From contig CASFAX010000002.1 of assembly GCA_949292945.1 (NCBI GenBank), forward strand, positions 61,519-125,518: a stretch of 64,000 bases of DNA. Reading direction: 5' to 3'. The DNA comes from an uncultured Bacillota bacterium (GTDB taxonomy: Bacteria > Bacillota > Clostridia > Peptostreptococcales > Anaerovoracaceae). This document shows positions 8,291 through 17,991 of this stretch, piece after piece; position 1 is the stretch's first letter, and every line of letters starts with the position of its first letter. The translations under genes were made by a program, and so were the position numbers. The notes under the pieces were generated by a model. That model was not told where the DNA came from and did no database searches. It was given only the letters and a program-made list of their open reading frames with translations.

Positions 8291-10108
8291 CTACCGGTAC
8301 CACTTTGCCTGAGCATTCCACAGTTCGGCATATTTTCCATCACTTTCAGCAAGGAGCTCGCTGTGCTTTCCTTGCTGTATGAGCTCTCCCTTATCCATAA
8401 CGAATATCCTGTCGCACACTTTGCAGGAAGAAAGCCTGTGGGATATGAAAATCACCGTCCTCCCTTCGGTAGTCCTGTATAAATCCGAGTATATATTTTC
8501 CTCAGAAATCGGGTCCAGAGCCGCCGTAGGCTCATCCAATATCAGCAGGGGAGCTTTCTTGTAAAGGCCCCTTGCGATTGCGATTTTCTGTCCTTCACCT
8601 CCCGAAATTTCCACGCCGATTTCGTCGAAATCCTTATAAAGGTATGTGCCCAGGCCTTCTGTAAATCTTTCATCAAGCCCGGCATCGGACAGCGCATCCT
8701 TTACCGCACTTTCATCATAATCGCTGCTTCCGGCAACGTTTTCTCCCACGGTAAGCGCAAAGAGCGAATAATCCTGAAATACTGCTGAAATGAAATCAAG
8801 ATACTCATCGTATTTAAACTTACGTATCTCCGTCCCGTTTAAAAGTATTTCTCCATCGTATCCTTCATACATACGGCAAAGGAGCTTTATAAGCGTCGAT
8901 TTTCCGCTTCCGTTGACTCCGACCAGAGCAATTTTCTCACCTGCGCGTATTTCAATGAAAACGTTCTTAAGCGCATATTCTTCCGTTCCCGGGTATCTGT
9001 ACGAAACGTTTTTCAAAGTCAGCACAAAATCTTCTCCGGTAGCCTGAAATTCAGTGTCTCCGCTGTGCTCCGCCTCCTTTAAATCCATATAGTCAAAATA
9101 CGCATCCATAGCCTCTCTGTTTCCTTTCAGTTCTCCGATATTTTTAAACATATCAGTGACTGCTTCGCTGAATTTAGCTATGGTATTGATATAAAGGATG
9201 ATTTCTCCGATTTCAATTATGCCTCCTGCCGCCCGTACAGCTATAAATATATATGCCAGCATCATAACGGCGCCTGCCAGTATGCTGCCGGAAACTCTGT
9301 ATCTGCTCTCAGATGACACAATCTGATTCATAGTTTCTACAATTCCTCTGCGGCTCTTTTCCAGTTCATCGGTTACCAAACCGCTTTCGTCATACAGACG
9401 TATATCTTTTCCGGAATGATACGAAAGCACATATCTGCCTGTATAGAAGAATACTACGCGGTTGAAAACAGCTATCCCGCCCATAACATCGTATACTTTT
9501 TTCATGGCTTTTCCGTTCAGCTTCATACTTGCAACAGCGCTCAGAGCTATTGCTGCTGCCACTACAACGGACATCTGCCATGAACATATGAAGCGGCCTA
9601 TCCCGCCTAAAAAATCTCCTCCGTTTTCGAGAAACAGCTTTGCCGTAAGTGCCGCAGCGGAAATCACAGCCACCCCGTCTCCCACCGTCTGAGGAAGCAT
9701 ATTTATAATTTTCCAAAGCCCGGCTCCATTAAAATTCTGGTACTCCTTTATGGCCTGGTACTTTCGGTGAATTTCCGCCGATTCAACGTCCTCGTACTTA
9801 AGGGACATGGTTTTCATGCCCATCTTCATATTATAAAGCTCGTTGAAACAGCTGAGCTTTACTTCGCGGGCGTACTGAATCACTCCAGACAAAATCTGTC
9901 CGGCTAAAACAATTCCAACACCTGTAACTGCAAGTTCCACAAGATATGGCGCTTCTTCGCCGTTGTATATTCCCGTTATAATCTTTGATGTGAAGAAAAC
10001 TCCGACAAAAGGCAGCACGGCGTCGATTACTGCGGAGGAAAAAAGAAGAAATATAAGATGTGGCTGTATAGAATTTATCTCGCGTATTCCTCTCATAAGC
10101 TGTTTCAT
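8291..10108 (-). CDS. ABC exporter subunit, second of a heterodimeric pair
   Basis: A 605-residue half transporter: membrane domain about 1-320 with six helices, then an ATPase with Walker A VGVNGSGKST, signature SGGEGQK, Walker B LLILDEPT and H-loop ISHR. Its start overlaps the end of the upstream ABC gene by four bases (ATGA), the usual arrangement of heterodimeric exporters of peptides or drugs. The stop is only four bases from the convergent ATPase gene. Confidence 0.88.
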   Translation of the reverse strand: MKQLMRGIREINSIQPHLIFLLFSSAVIDAVLPFVGVFFTSKIITGIYNGEEAPYLVELAVTGVGIVLAGQILSGVIQYAREVKLSCFNELYNMKMGMKTMSLKYEDVESAEIHRKYQAIKEYQNFNGAGLWKIINMLPQTVGDGVAVISAAALTAKLFLENGGDFLGGIGRFICSWQMSVVVAAAIALSAVASMKLNGKAMKKVYDVMGGIAVFNRVVFFYTGRYVLSYHSGKDIRLYDESGLVTDELEKSRRGIVETMNQIVSSESRYRVSGSILAGAVMMLAYIFIAVRAAGGIIEIGEIILYINTIAKFSEAVTDMFKNIGELKGNREAMDAYFDYMDLKEAEHSGDTEFQATGEDFVLTLKNVSYRYPGTEEYALKNVFIEIRAGEKIALVGVNGSGKSTLIKLLCRMYEGYDGEILLNGTEIRKFKYDEYLDFISAVFQDYSLFALTVGENVAGSSDYDESAVKDALSDAGLDERFTEGLGTYLYKDFDEIGVEISGGEGQKIAIARGLYKKAPLLILDEPTAALDPISEENIYSDLYRTTEGRTVIFISHRLSSCKVCDRIFVMDKGELIQQGKHSELLAESDGKYAELWNAQAKWYR

Positions 10109-11940
10109 ATACGTTCACCCTCAGAAATCGTTTCTTCTTCCCCTGCAGTATTTTCTTCTCTGTATCGCCTACTCTGTATCTCGAACAGCCCAGCATACTT
10201 TCCGTTCATCTTCATAAGTTCCTCATGGGTTCCCTGCTCAATAATTTCGCCGTTTTCAAGATACATAATCCGGTCGCAGAACATGGTGCTTGCAAGCCTG
10301 TGGGAAATAAAAACCGATGTTCGGTTTTCAGCCATTCTGCTGTATTCCTCATAGACTTTACCTTCCGCGACGGGGTCGAGAGCCGCCGTAGGCTCATCCA
10401 GAATAAGTATGCTTCCACCTTTATACATAGCTCTCGCCAACGCCAGCTTCTGCTCTTCCCCTCCTGAAAGGTCTACAGAGTCGTCATATATTGACTTCAT
10501 AAGCTTGGTTTCACCTTTTGCAGGAAGTGAATCAACCTTATCGTAAAGCCCCACGGTTCTAAGCACTTCATCGATTTTCTTCTTCTCTGTTTCATCGCAT
10601 TCCTTCAAAGCGACGTTTTCATATACAGATACAGGCAGCAGCCATATATCCTGGAATACCGCCGATATGGCTTTAAACAGTTCGTCCCGTTTAATTTTCT
10701 GAATGTCCGTACCGCCGATACTTATAACTCCTGCATCCGGTTTGTAAAGGCCGCACATAAGCTTAACCATGGTGGTTTTACCGGCTCCATTAAGCCCTAC
10801 CAGAGCTACTTTCTCACCATTTCTGATTTTGAATGACAAGTCGTGATATATCTCTTTATTTTCCTCTCCATTGCGATATGAAAACTTCACGTGACTGAAT
10901 TCTATGTCAAAGCTTTCCGGCACTTCTTCGCCGCTCACAGCCCGCTCGCTATCCGGCATCTCCACAAAATCCCTGAATTCCGCAACGGAAAGGGAAGTGG
11001 CCTGAATCTCGGCATATTGACGCATTATCTGCTCGATCCACATGGAGTAGGTGGCCACCATTCCGAAATAAAACACAAAATCCGCCACGGATATATCGCC
11101 GCAGGAAACCTTGTATATGAGATAGATGTATGCCCCTCCGTCCCTTATAAACGTCACAGCAGCCTTTGCGATGTTAACCAGAAACTGCCGCTTTTCTATC
11201 TTCCTGTACCACTCACTTCCATCCGCCAGCGCCCTGTTAAACGCTCCTGAAAGCATGTCTCTGAGCTTGAAAAGCGATACGTCCTTCATGACGGTATAAT
11301 CGGAAGCAGTGTTTCGTACATACTCCATCCGGCGCTGAAACTTAACCCATTCCGGCCTGTGAGCGTAATGCCAGTCGTTGAATTTCTTCTGCATAAAGCA
11401 TGAAACCACGGAAAGCGCAAACAGAGTAGCCACAATTCCTGCGCCAAGCTTCATCATTATCGATGAATAAGCTATTACTCCCGCAGCTCCTGCGATGATT
11501 TCAGTTACCTGAAAAAACACCTCGCGGGCGTAGCTGTCGCCGGGATACGTTGCCTCCATGGCTCTCTGAAGCTTGTCCCTTCCCACACCGCTCTCTATAT
11601 TTTCGTAATCCGTTTTTACAGCCTTTTCCGCAACACGATTCATTATTCCAATCTTCACAGCAATGGTTCGATATGTCTGCTTTATTTCCATGTACAGATT
11701 CGTCGAATTGAGAAACAGAAGCAAGGCGCTAACGCCTGCGGCAAACAAAATCAGCCAGCTATATTCGATTTTGTCTGAAACGAGCTCCACCAGCTCTCTG
11801 GAAAACCAGACTGTAATGAGGGGGATAATAACAGTTATGGGAATGCTGAAAATACATAGCCATATGACACCTTTATCTATTTCGGATGTCAGTTTTAGGA
11901 TGTACTTAATGTTGGATGAAATGGACTTTTTCTCTTTCAT
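10105..11940 (-). CDS. ABC exporter subunit, first of a heterodimeric pair
   Basis: A 611-residue ABC exporter half: helices in about 1-330, ATPase with Walker A VGLNGAGKTT, signature LSGGEEQK, Walker B ILILDEPT and H-loop ISHR. The ATG at 11940 (MKEKKS) is chosen because an AGGGG site precedes it and the 40 upstream codons look non-coding. It is coupled by a four-base overlap to the second ABC gene. No substrate gene such as a peptide precursor is visible nearby. Confidence 0.87.
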   Translation of the reverse strand: MKEKKSISSNIKYILKLTSEIDKGVIWLCIFSIPITVIIPLITVWFSRELVELVSDKIEYSWLILFAAGVSALLLFLNSTNLYMEIKQTYRTIAVKIGIMNRVAEKAVKTDYENIESGVGRDKLQRAMEATYPGDSYAREVFFQVTEIIAGAAGVIAYSSIMMKLGAGIVATLFALSVVSCFMQKKFNDWHYAHRPEWVKFQRRMEYVRNTASDYTVMKDVSLFKLRDMLSGAFNRALADGSEWYRKIEKRQFLVNIAKAAVTFIRDGGAYIYLIYKVSCGDISVADFVFYFGMVATYSMWIEQIMRQYAEIQATSLSVAEFRDFVEMPDSERAVSGEEVPESFDIEFSHVKFSYRNGEENKEIYHDLSFKIRNGEKVALVGLNGAGKTTMVKLMCGLYKPDAGVISIGGTDIQKIKRDELFKAISAVFQDIWLLPVSVYENVALKECDETEKKKIDEVLRTVGLYDKVDSLPAKGETKLMKSIYDDSVDLSGGEEQKLALARAMYKGGSILILDEPTAALDPVAEGKVYEEYSRMAENRTSVFISHRLASTMFCDRIMYLENGEIIEQGTHEELMKMNGKYAGLFEIQSRRYREENTAGEEETISEGERI

Positions 11941-12163
11941 GTCTGCCCCTGAAACAATCACGTGATATTTTGCAAAAATTCTGTCGTCATCTTCATTATA
12001 CCCCCCCACATGGGATTTGCAAGATATATTAGAAACACATGGCAACACGGCTAGGCTCACCCTTTTCCACTCTCCACCTTTCCCCAGTTGAATCTGTAAA
12101 TTTTCCCTGCACTGTGCTATACTTTAGTTTATAGAAGTTATCGGAGAAACCGGAGAAAACACC

Positions 12164-15100
12164 ATGGAAAATTTCTCATATAAAGATCACGAATTGTATA
12201 AAATCATAACGGACGTTATGCATGAGCAGCTTTTTCTCAAGAAGCTCGGAATGTCCCCCGGGGACATGGATAATATTATAGGTATCATTTCCGCCGAAGA
12301 CCTGGTAAGGACGCTTGAAGAGGACAGGGATTCGAGGGGACGGTTCATCTCTCAAAAAGTTCTGACTGCCATAGACCCTTATCTTCGCACCTTCGGAAAT
12401 GCTCCGGTCGGAGGATGGGCCGAAAATGCATACGAATACATACTCGATCAGCTGTTTCCGGGCAGAATCCCTTCGGGGCCTTCAAATTCCGCCCAGATTG
12501 CCGGGGGACGGCTTTTCATGCTGCAATTCTTGAAGGCCGTGCACAGATATGAACGGGCTGTTCTTCCCTTTGACCCTACGGTAGACTTTGCTCTTCTTAC
12601 TGATAGGGAAGTATCCGAGGGTGGTTTTACCGAAGAATACCTTCAGCTTCTAAGGCTTTCCGATGCCGGGTATCTCTATGAGTTTATGAGACTCGGTACG
12701 GAACTCACACCGTTTAACACGCTGGGCCATATAGCCGGAGTTCACTACGTCGCCATGACTCTCGCTTATCAGCTCTATGACCTTAATGTGCCAGTTGATC
12801 TGGCGCTGGTTTCAGGCGCCGCCGCAGGCCATGACATCGGCAAGTACGGATGCAGGAAGAGCGAAGAAAAGCGCGTGCCTTATCTTCACTACTACTATAC
12901 GGATATTTGCTTTAACCGCTTTCACATGCCTACCATAGGCCACATAGCCGCTAATCATTCCACCTGGGATCTTGAGCTTGATAATCTGTCGGCAGAATCC
13001 CTTCTGCTGATATACGCCGATTTTCGCGTAAGGAGCAGCCGTGACTGCGACGGAAGAGAAACCGTCCATTTCTATTCCCTCGATGAAGCTTTCAATATCA
13101 TACTTAATAAGCTGGATAACGTAGATGCCGCCAAACAGCACCGGTACAGAAGGGTTTACAACAAGCTTAAAGATTTTGAGGATTACATGATAAATCTCGG
13201 AGCTGATGTAAAGCTCCCCGATACGCCGGCGCCTGTTCCCGAACATCCTTCTCCTGCTCCGGCGAAGGATTATGCCCTTCTCACCAAGAACCAGGCCGTT
13301 AAAGAGCTTAAGTATCTTTCAATCGCCCACAACATAACTCTCATGAACCGCTTTTACAATCAGGAGGATTTTGCAGGCCTGCTGGAGACCGCACGGAGCG
13401 AAAAACAGTGGAGAAATCTCAGGACGTACATCTCTATCCTGGGTGAATACTCTACCTATATGACCGAAAGACAGAAGCTGATGACCATCAGGTTTCTCAC
13501 CGAGCTTCTGGTCAACAGGGAAAGCGATATAAGAAATCAGGCAGGCGCCATAATCGGCCAGATTATAGCCCACTTTAATGAAGAATACACCAAAGAGCTT
13601 CCGGAGGGTGTGGAGCCTCCAAAAAAGGAAATTACCGGACAAAGTCTGTGGCGGAACATTCTCCGCAGCCTCATGCTTCCCGATTACAAGCTTACAGGTC
13701 AGCATGTAAAATGGCTGGAAAACAGCCTTAAAAGCATAGTATCCGGTATACTGGAAAATTCCCCGGCAAAAAACCGCAGTTCCTACATAGAAGACCTTCT
13801 CTTCTGGTGTGAATGCAAAGACCTTACGGAACAGAATATGGAAGCTCTCCTTCAGGCTGTAATGAAAATAAAGCCGGAGGACTGTTCCGAAGAGCAGAAG
13901 GCGCGGTTTACATCTTTCGCCGAAAAAGCCATGGAATATGACAATCCAGGAATCAAAGTCGCCGCAGTAAGCGCCCTTTATCATTTCACGGAATCCCACT
14001 CTCAGGCAGGCTATATCCGTGAGCTTAAATGCTGTCTCGGATATAACCCGGAAAATCCTCTCAGCCGCAGCGAGCTTTCGGAAATGTACCTTAACAACCT
14101 GAAAGCGGGAACTCCGTGGCCCGTAAAAGTTGCAAATATCCGCCTCATGCTTGATACTCTCGGGGAAAAAGACCATGAAGAGCAGGTGCTTCACGTTGCC
14201 ACCCATCTTGGAAATCTCATCAAAGTCAGCGAAACGGTGGTGGTACGCCTCAGCGCAGGAGACGCACTGGTATCCATCATCGACAGAATGCCTCTATCTC
14301 AGAGAAACGAAATAGCCGTAGAGCTGGGCAAAGGCCTTGAAATAGGCGATTACCAGTTCTCCAAATACATTCCGGATTTTCTGGGAGTTATAATGCTTCA
14401 CCTTCCGCCTATGGAACTGGATGAACTTATTTCCGATCTGGAAAAGCTTCTGAATTCAAACAACAGCCAGGTGGCATCGGCAGTACTTCACACCTTAGGC
14501 GTAGTAATCGAAAATTATGGCATATATGAAAATCTCTTCCCTGACAAGGAACCTCATGATGGGCGTCTTGCCAGAAAGAATAAGCTTTTGGGACTTATGG
14601 CAAAGGGCTTTGCCAACTACACGGACACCATAAGTCAGGAAGCCTTCTGGGCCATAGGAGTGAACATATTCGGATCCTCCAGGCTGACCTTAAAGGAAAA
14701 ATACGACATATTCTGCAAGTGCGGGAAGAAAATACTCGTTCTTCAGGAAAACCGCCGTGAATCCGATCTTAACTTCTACAACAGCGCTGCCGTGCTTAAG
14801 CACATATATCGGTTTATCTGCGATTACGAGCTTGACGAAGGGCCTTTTGACATTCCGGAAATACAGAAAGTAGCGTTTTTCCCGGGAACTTTTGATCCGT
14901 TCAGCCTGAGTCATAAAGCCATAGCGAGGGAAATAAGAGATATGGGCTGCGAGGTTTATCTGGCTCTCGATGAATTCAGCTGGTCAAAGAAAACCCAGCC
15001 ACGGCTTCAGCGCCGAAAGATAATGAGCATGTCCGTATCCGACGAAGACGACATGTACATATTCCCTGACGATATTCCCGTCAATATAGCCAATCCTAAA

Positions 15101-16984
15101 GATCTAAGGAGACTGCGGGACATTTTTCAGGGTAGAGATCTATACTTTGTAGCCGGAAGCGATGTAATAGAAAACTCGTCGTGCTACAGAAAACCGCCGG
15201 AAGAAGATTCCATACACTCCATGAATCACATTGTATTCAGAAGAAGTTCCGACGAGCGGAAAGATTCTTCTGCCGGCGAAAAGCCATACCCTATAAGAGG
15301 CAGCGTGGTAAGGCTCAAACTGGACGAGTATTTTGAGGACATAAGCTCAACCCGGATAAGGGAAAATATCGACTCGGATCGTGACATATCCAACCTTATA
15401 GATCCGGTGGCACAGAGCTATATCTTTGAGAACAGTCTCTATATGAGAGAGCCGGCATATAAACACGTGCTCCAGTCCCGCGACATGGAGCTTACCGGGT
15501 TTTCCGCCGCATACCCGGAAATCCTAAACGACATGGAAGATGAGCTTAAAAGCACGGGCTACGACATGGAAGTCCTCAGGGAGTATTTCAGCAGGGACGG
15601 CGTCAGGATGGTCGCCATACGCGATAGCCGCATGGATGGAAAAACCGTAGCGGTAGCCGCAGTAAACTACATAGACAGTATCGACCTTCTCTCCGTCTTC
15701 AGGGATCAGGATATCGCCGCTTATATAAGAAGCAGGGCGGCAGGTTCCATAGCGGTCATCGGCGGCATCTTCTTTTCCGGCAGAAGCTCCATTACCGATC
15801 TGGGACAGACGGTACTTGTGGAGCTCATTTCGGAGCTGCTGGCTCACGACTTTACCTATATAGTATATCATCCGTGCCACGAGGCCGGTCTTTGCGGTGA
15901 AACGCTGGAAGTTGTGGCAAAACAGGGCTTTGTCAACATAGCTCCTGAAAATTCTGCCCCTATATTCGCCGTAGATGCCAGATCTCCGGTCATCATATTC
16001 AAGAACGTGGACACCATTATAAAGCATCCTCTGAATAAAAACGAGGCAGTGCTTTACGCAGTGGAATCGGCTCACGACAGGCTTCTTTCCATCCTTAGGC
16101 GCATATATCCGGGAGAGCTTGTGATATCCTACAATGCCGGAATAATGTATCACAAGATAATACACCTGCTGGCAGAAATAAATTCCGTCTCCCCTGTACC
16201 TTACAAAAAGAAATCCTACGGGAAATATATGGCTGTTCCTTTTGGCAAGCTTCTGGAAGGTTCCGCGGTTCCAAACACCGTGACGAAGTCTCTTCACACC
16301 GAGAAGTATTTTAACCGGGATATAACCGGTTTTACCATAGAGGAGTCCAGCTATTACTCTACCATAGAGAATCAGATAAAGGTCATAAAGTCCTTTGATA
16401 GACCTGTAATCCTGGTAGACGACCTTGTCCACAAGGGATACCGCATGAACGAGATTGACCCTATCCTGAAGAAGAATAACGTTCAGGTAGTCAGCACGGT
16501 CGTGGGAGTCCAGACGGGCAGAGGAAGGGATCTGATGACCATCAAGAACAGAACCGTGGAAAGCGCCTATTTCCTGCCTAATCTCAAGTGCTGGATAGAC
16601 GAAAGCGACATGTATCCTTACATAGGCGGCGACAGCATCAAGGATGCTGGAACTTCCGTTTCGGATTTAGATGCGGTTGCATCCCTGAATCTCCTGCTTC
16701 CTTTCGCCGTTCCTACATTCCTTGGCAGAATTTCACGGGAAAATCTCTACGACTTCTCTATGACGTGCCTGGAAAACGCAGAGTACATTCTCAAAACCCT
16801 GGAAGAAGAATATCAGAGCGTATTTGAGAGGAAGCTCACTTTGAAGCGGCTGGGAGAGGTCATTCAGGATCCTAAGAATCCCGACATATTCGCCCACGTC
16901 CAGCTGGATGAGAACATGGCTCCTTCAGCTTATGTGGAGATGAACATAGAAAAACTTAAACGAATAAGGAAGATGTTTAAATGA
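12164..16984 (+). CDS. Giant HD / helical repeat / nucleotidyltransferase / PRTase-like protein
   Basis: A 1606-residue multidomain protein. Residues ~185-345 look like an HD phosphohydrolase (His194, His223-Asp224 in GHDIGK, later His260/265 and Asp286). A Pro/Ala linker (352-366) leads to ~370-890, rich in helices and HEAT-like. Residues ~903-1096 form a NadD-like nucleotidyltransferase: FFPGTFDPFSLSH (905-917) and SSTRIREN (1061-1068) match the family's GTFDP..H and ISST.IR motifs. Residues ~1105-1270 may be GNAT-like. Residues ~1290-1480 contain VILVDDLVHKG (1415-1425), like a PRPP loop. An extended -10 (TGCTATACT) lies about 45 bases upstream. It overlaps the next gene by four bases. Function unknown; the architecture suggests nucleotide or NAD-related chemistry, which is inference. 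Confidence 0.8.
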   Translation: MENFSYKDHELYKIITDVMHEQLFLKKLGMSPGDMDNIIGIISAEDLVRTLEEDRDSRGRFISQKVLTAIDPYLRTFGNAPVGGWAENAYEYILDQLFPGRIPSGPSNSAQIAGGRLFMLQFLKAVHRYERAVLPFDPTVDFALLTDREVSEGGFTEEYLQLLRLSDAGYLYEFMRLGTELTPFNTLGHIAGVHYVAMTLAYQLYDLNVPVDLALVSGAAAGHDIGKYGCRKSEEKRVPYLHYYYTDICFNRFHMPTIGHIAANHSTWDLELDNLSAESLLLIYADFRVRSSRDCDGRETVHFYSLDEAFNIILNKLDNVDAAKQHRYRRVYNKLKDFEDYMINLGADVKLPDTPAPVPEHPSPAPAKDYALLTKNQAVKELKYLSIAHNITLMNRFYNQEDFAGLLETARSEKQWRNLRTYISILGEYSTYMTERQKLMTIRFLTELLVNRESDIRNQAGAIIGQIIAHFNEEYTKELPEGVEPPKKEITGQSLWRNILRSLMLPDYKLTGQHVKWLENSLKSIVSGILENSPAKNRSSYIEDLLFWCECKDLTEQNMEALLQAVMKIKPEDCSEEQKARFTSFAEKAMEYDNPGIKVAAVSALYHFTESHSQAGYIRELKCCLGYNPENPLSRSELSEMYLNNLKAGTPWPVKVANIRLMLDTLGEKDHEEQVLHVATHLGNLIKVSETVVVRLSAGDALVSIIDRMPLSQRNEIAVELGKGLEIGDYQFSKYIPDFLGVIMLHLPPMELDELISDLEKLLNSNNSQVASAVLHTLGVVIENYGIYENLFPDKEPHDGRLARKNKLLGLMAKGFANYTDTISQEAFWAIGVNIFGSSRLTLKEKYDIFCKCGKKILVLQENRRESDLNFYNSAAVLKHIYRFICDYELDEGPFDIPEIQKVAFFPGTFDPFSLSHKAIAREIRDMGCEVYLALDEFSWSKKTQPRLQRRKIMSMSVSDEDDMYIFPDDIPVNIANPKDLRRLRDIFQGRDLYFVAGSDVIENSSCYRKPPEEDSIHSMNHIVFRRSSDERKDSSAGEKPYPIRGSVVRLKLDEYFEDISSTRIRENIDSDRDISNLIDPVAQSYIFENSLYMREPAYKHVLQSRDMELTGFSAAYPEILNDMEDELKSTGYDMEVLREYFSRDGVRMVAIRDSRMDGKTVAVAAVNYIDSIDLLSVFRDQDIAAYIRSRAAGSIAVIGGIFFSGRSSITDLGQTVLVELISELLAHDFTYIVYHPCHEAGLCGETLEVVAKQGFVNIAPENSAPIFAVDARSPVIIFKNVDTIIKHPLNKNEAVLYAVESAHDRLLSILRRIYPGELVISYNAGIMYHKIIHLLAEINSVSPVPYKKKSYGKYMAVPFGKLLEGSAVPNTVTKSLHTEKYFNRDITGFTIEESSYYSTIENQIKVIKSFDRPVILVDDLVHKGYRMNEIDPILKKNNVQVVSTVVGVQTGRGRDLMTIKNRTVESAYFLPNLKCWIDESDMYPYIGGDSIKDAGTSVSDLDAVASLNLLLPFAVPTFLGRISRENLYDFSMTCLENAEYILKTLEEEYQSVFERKLTLKRLGEVIQDPKNPDIFAHVQLDENMAPSAYVEMNIEKLKRIRKMFK

Positions 16985-17943
16985 GCAGATACATAACCGA
17001 ACTGTGTCCCGGCATGGAACCTCTGATTCTTCCACGGGATATTACTGGTGAGAAGAAAAAAAACGTAAATCTGGTAGCCCTGGGTGACGTAGGAGCGACT
17101 CTCCTCACAGGGCTCTGCCTTCTCGGCGCAGATGTCATAGATAACATCGGAATCTTCGATATGAACAAAGACGTTATAAGACGCTATGAAATGGAAATGG
17201 GGCAGGTGGGCTGGCCATTCGGCTCACGCACCGTCCCTGCCGTAAACGGCATAGAAGAAGCCGACCTTTTCGACTGCGACATGCTCGTATTCTGTGCCAG
17301 CAAAGCCGTCCCTCCCATCGGCGCTTCAGGGGATGTACGTATGGCTCAGTTTCAGGCCAACCGCGAAATCGTCGCTCACTACGGCCGTCTGGCAAAAGCT
17401 GCAAATTTTAAAGGGATATTCGCCGTGGTGTCAGACCCTGTGGATCCTCTCTGCAAGGAATTTCTTTTAACGTCCGGACTTTCTCCCGCTCAGGTGAGAG
17501 GTTACGGCCTGGGCGTCATGAACAAACGGGCGGAATATTTTGCCCGAAAAGACCCCGATTTTTTCAGATACCTTTCTGAAGGACGAGCCTACGGACCTCA
17601 CGGGCAGGATCTCGTCATAGCAAATAGCGTTGTAAATTACGATGACAGCCTTTCACGCCGCCTTACAGACCTTACTATAAACGCAAACCTTGAGGTAAGG
17701 GAGCTGGGTTTTAAGCCTTATATCGCTCCCGCCATTTCTTCCGGAGCAATACCCCTTCTCCTTACTCTCACCGGCGACTGGAACTACAGCTCGGTCTACC
17801 TGGGAAAAGGGCCAGAGGGAGCTTTCCTTGGAATTAAAAACCGCATAAAGAAAGGCGCCGTTGAAATCGAGAACCTGCCTTTGCCGGAAAAACTGTACGG
17901 CCGCATATTAAAGGCGTACCGTAATCTCTGTCTTATAAACTGA
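16981..17943 (+). CDS. Lactate/malate dehydrogenase-fold protein in the giant-protein operon
   Basis: A 320-residue protein with the LDH/MDH layout: a nucleotide-binding turn ALGDVGATL (about 33), an acidic residue after beta-2 (GIFDMNK), VSDPVDPLC where LDH/MDH have SNPVD, and GPHGQD where they carry the catalytic histidine loop GEHGD. Deviations from the dehydrogenase consensus (DPVD for NPVD, GPHG for GEHG) argue against assigning lactate or malate as substrate. The start overlaps the stop of the 1606-residue gene (ATGA), so translation is coupled. It probably acts with its neighbours. Confidence 0.75.
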   Translation: MSRYITELCPGMEPLILPRDITGEKKKNVNLVALGDVGATLLTGLCLLGADVIDNIGIFDMNKDVIRRYEMEMGQVGWPFGSRTVPAVNGIEEADLFDCDMLVFCASKAVPPIGASGDVRMAQFQANREIVAHYGRLAKAANFKGIFAVVSDPVDPLCKEFLLTSGLSPAQVRGYGLGVMNKRAEYFARKDPDFFRYLSEGRAYGPHGQDLVIANSVVNYDDSLSRRLTDLTINANLEVRELGFKPYIAPAISSGAIPLLLTLTGDWNYSSVYLGKGPEGAFLGIKNRIKKGAVEIENLPLPEKLYGRILKAYRNLCLIN

Positions 17944-17991
17944 TTTTGTTATGTTTCCCTTTCTGTTTTAATCTGTATTGGAGGAATTGTC

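Noticed and set aside
13319..16432. Long antisense open frames opposite the 1606-residue gene (13319-14206 and 15524-16432)
   Set aside because: They lack ribosome binding sites and family motifs and are explained by codon bias of the real gene.
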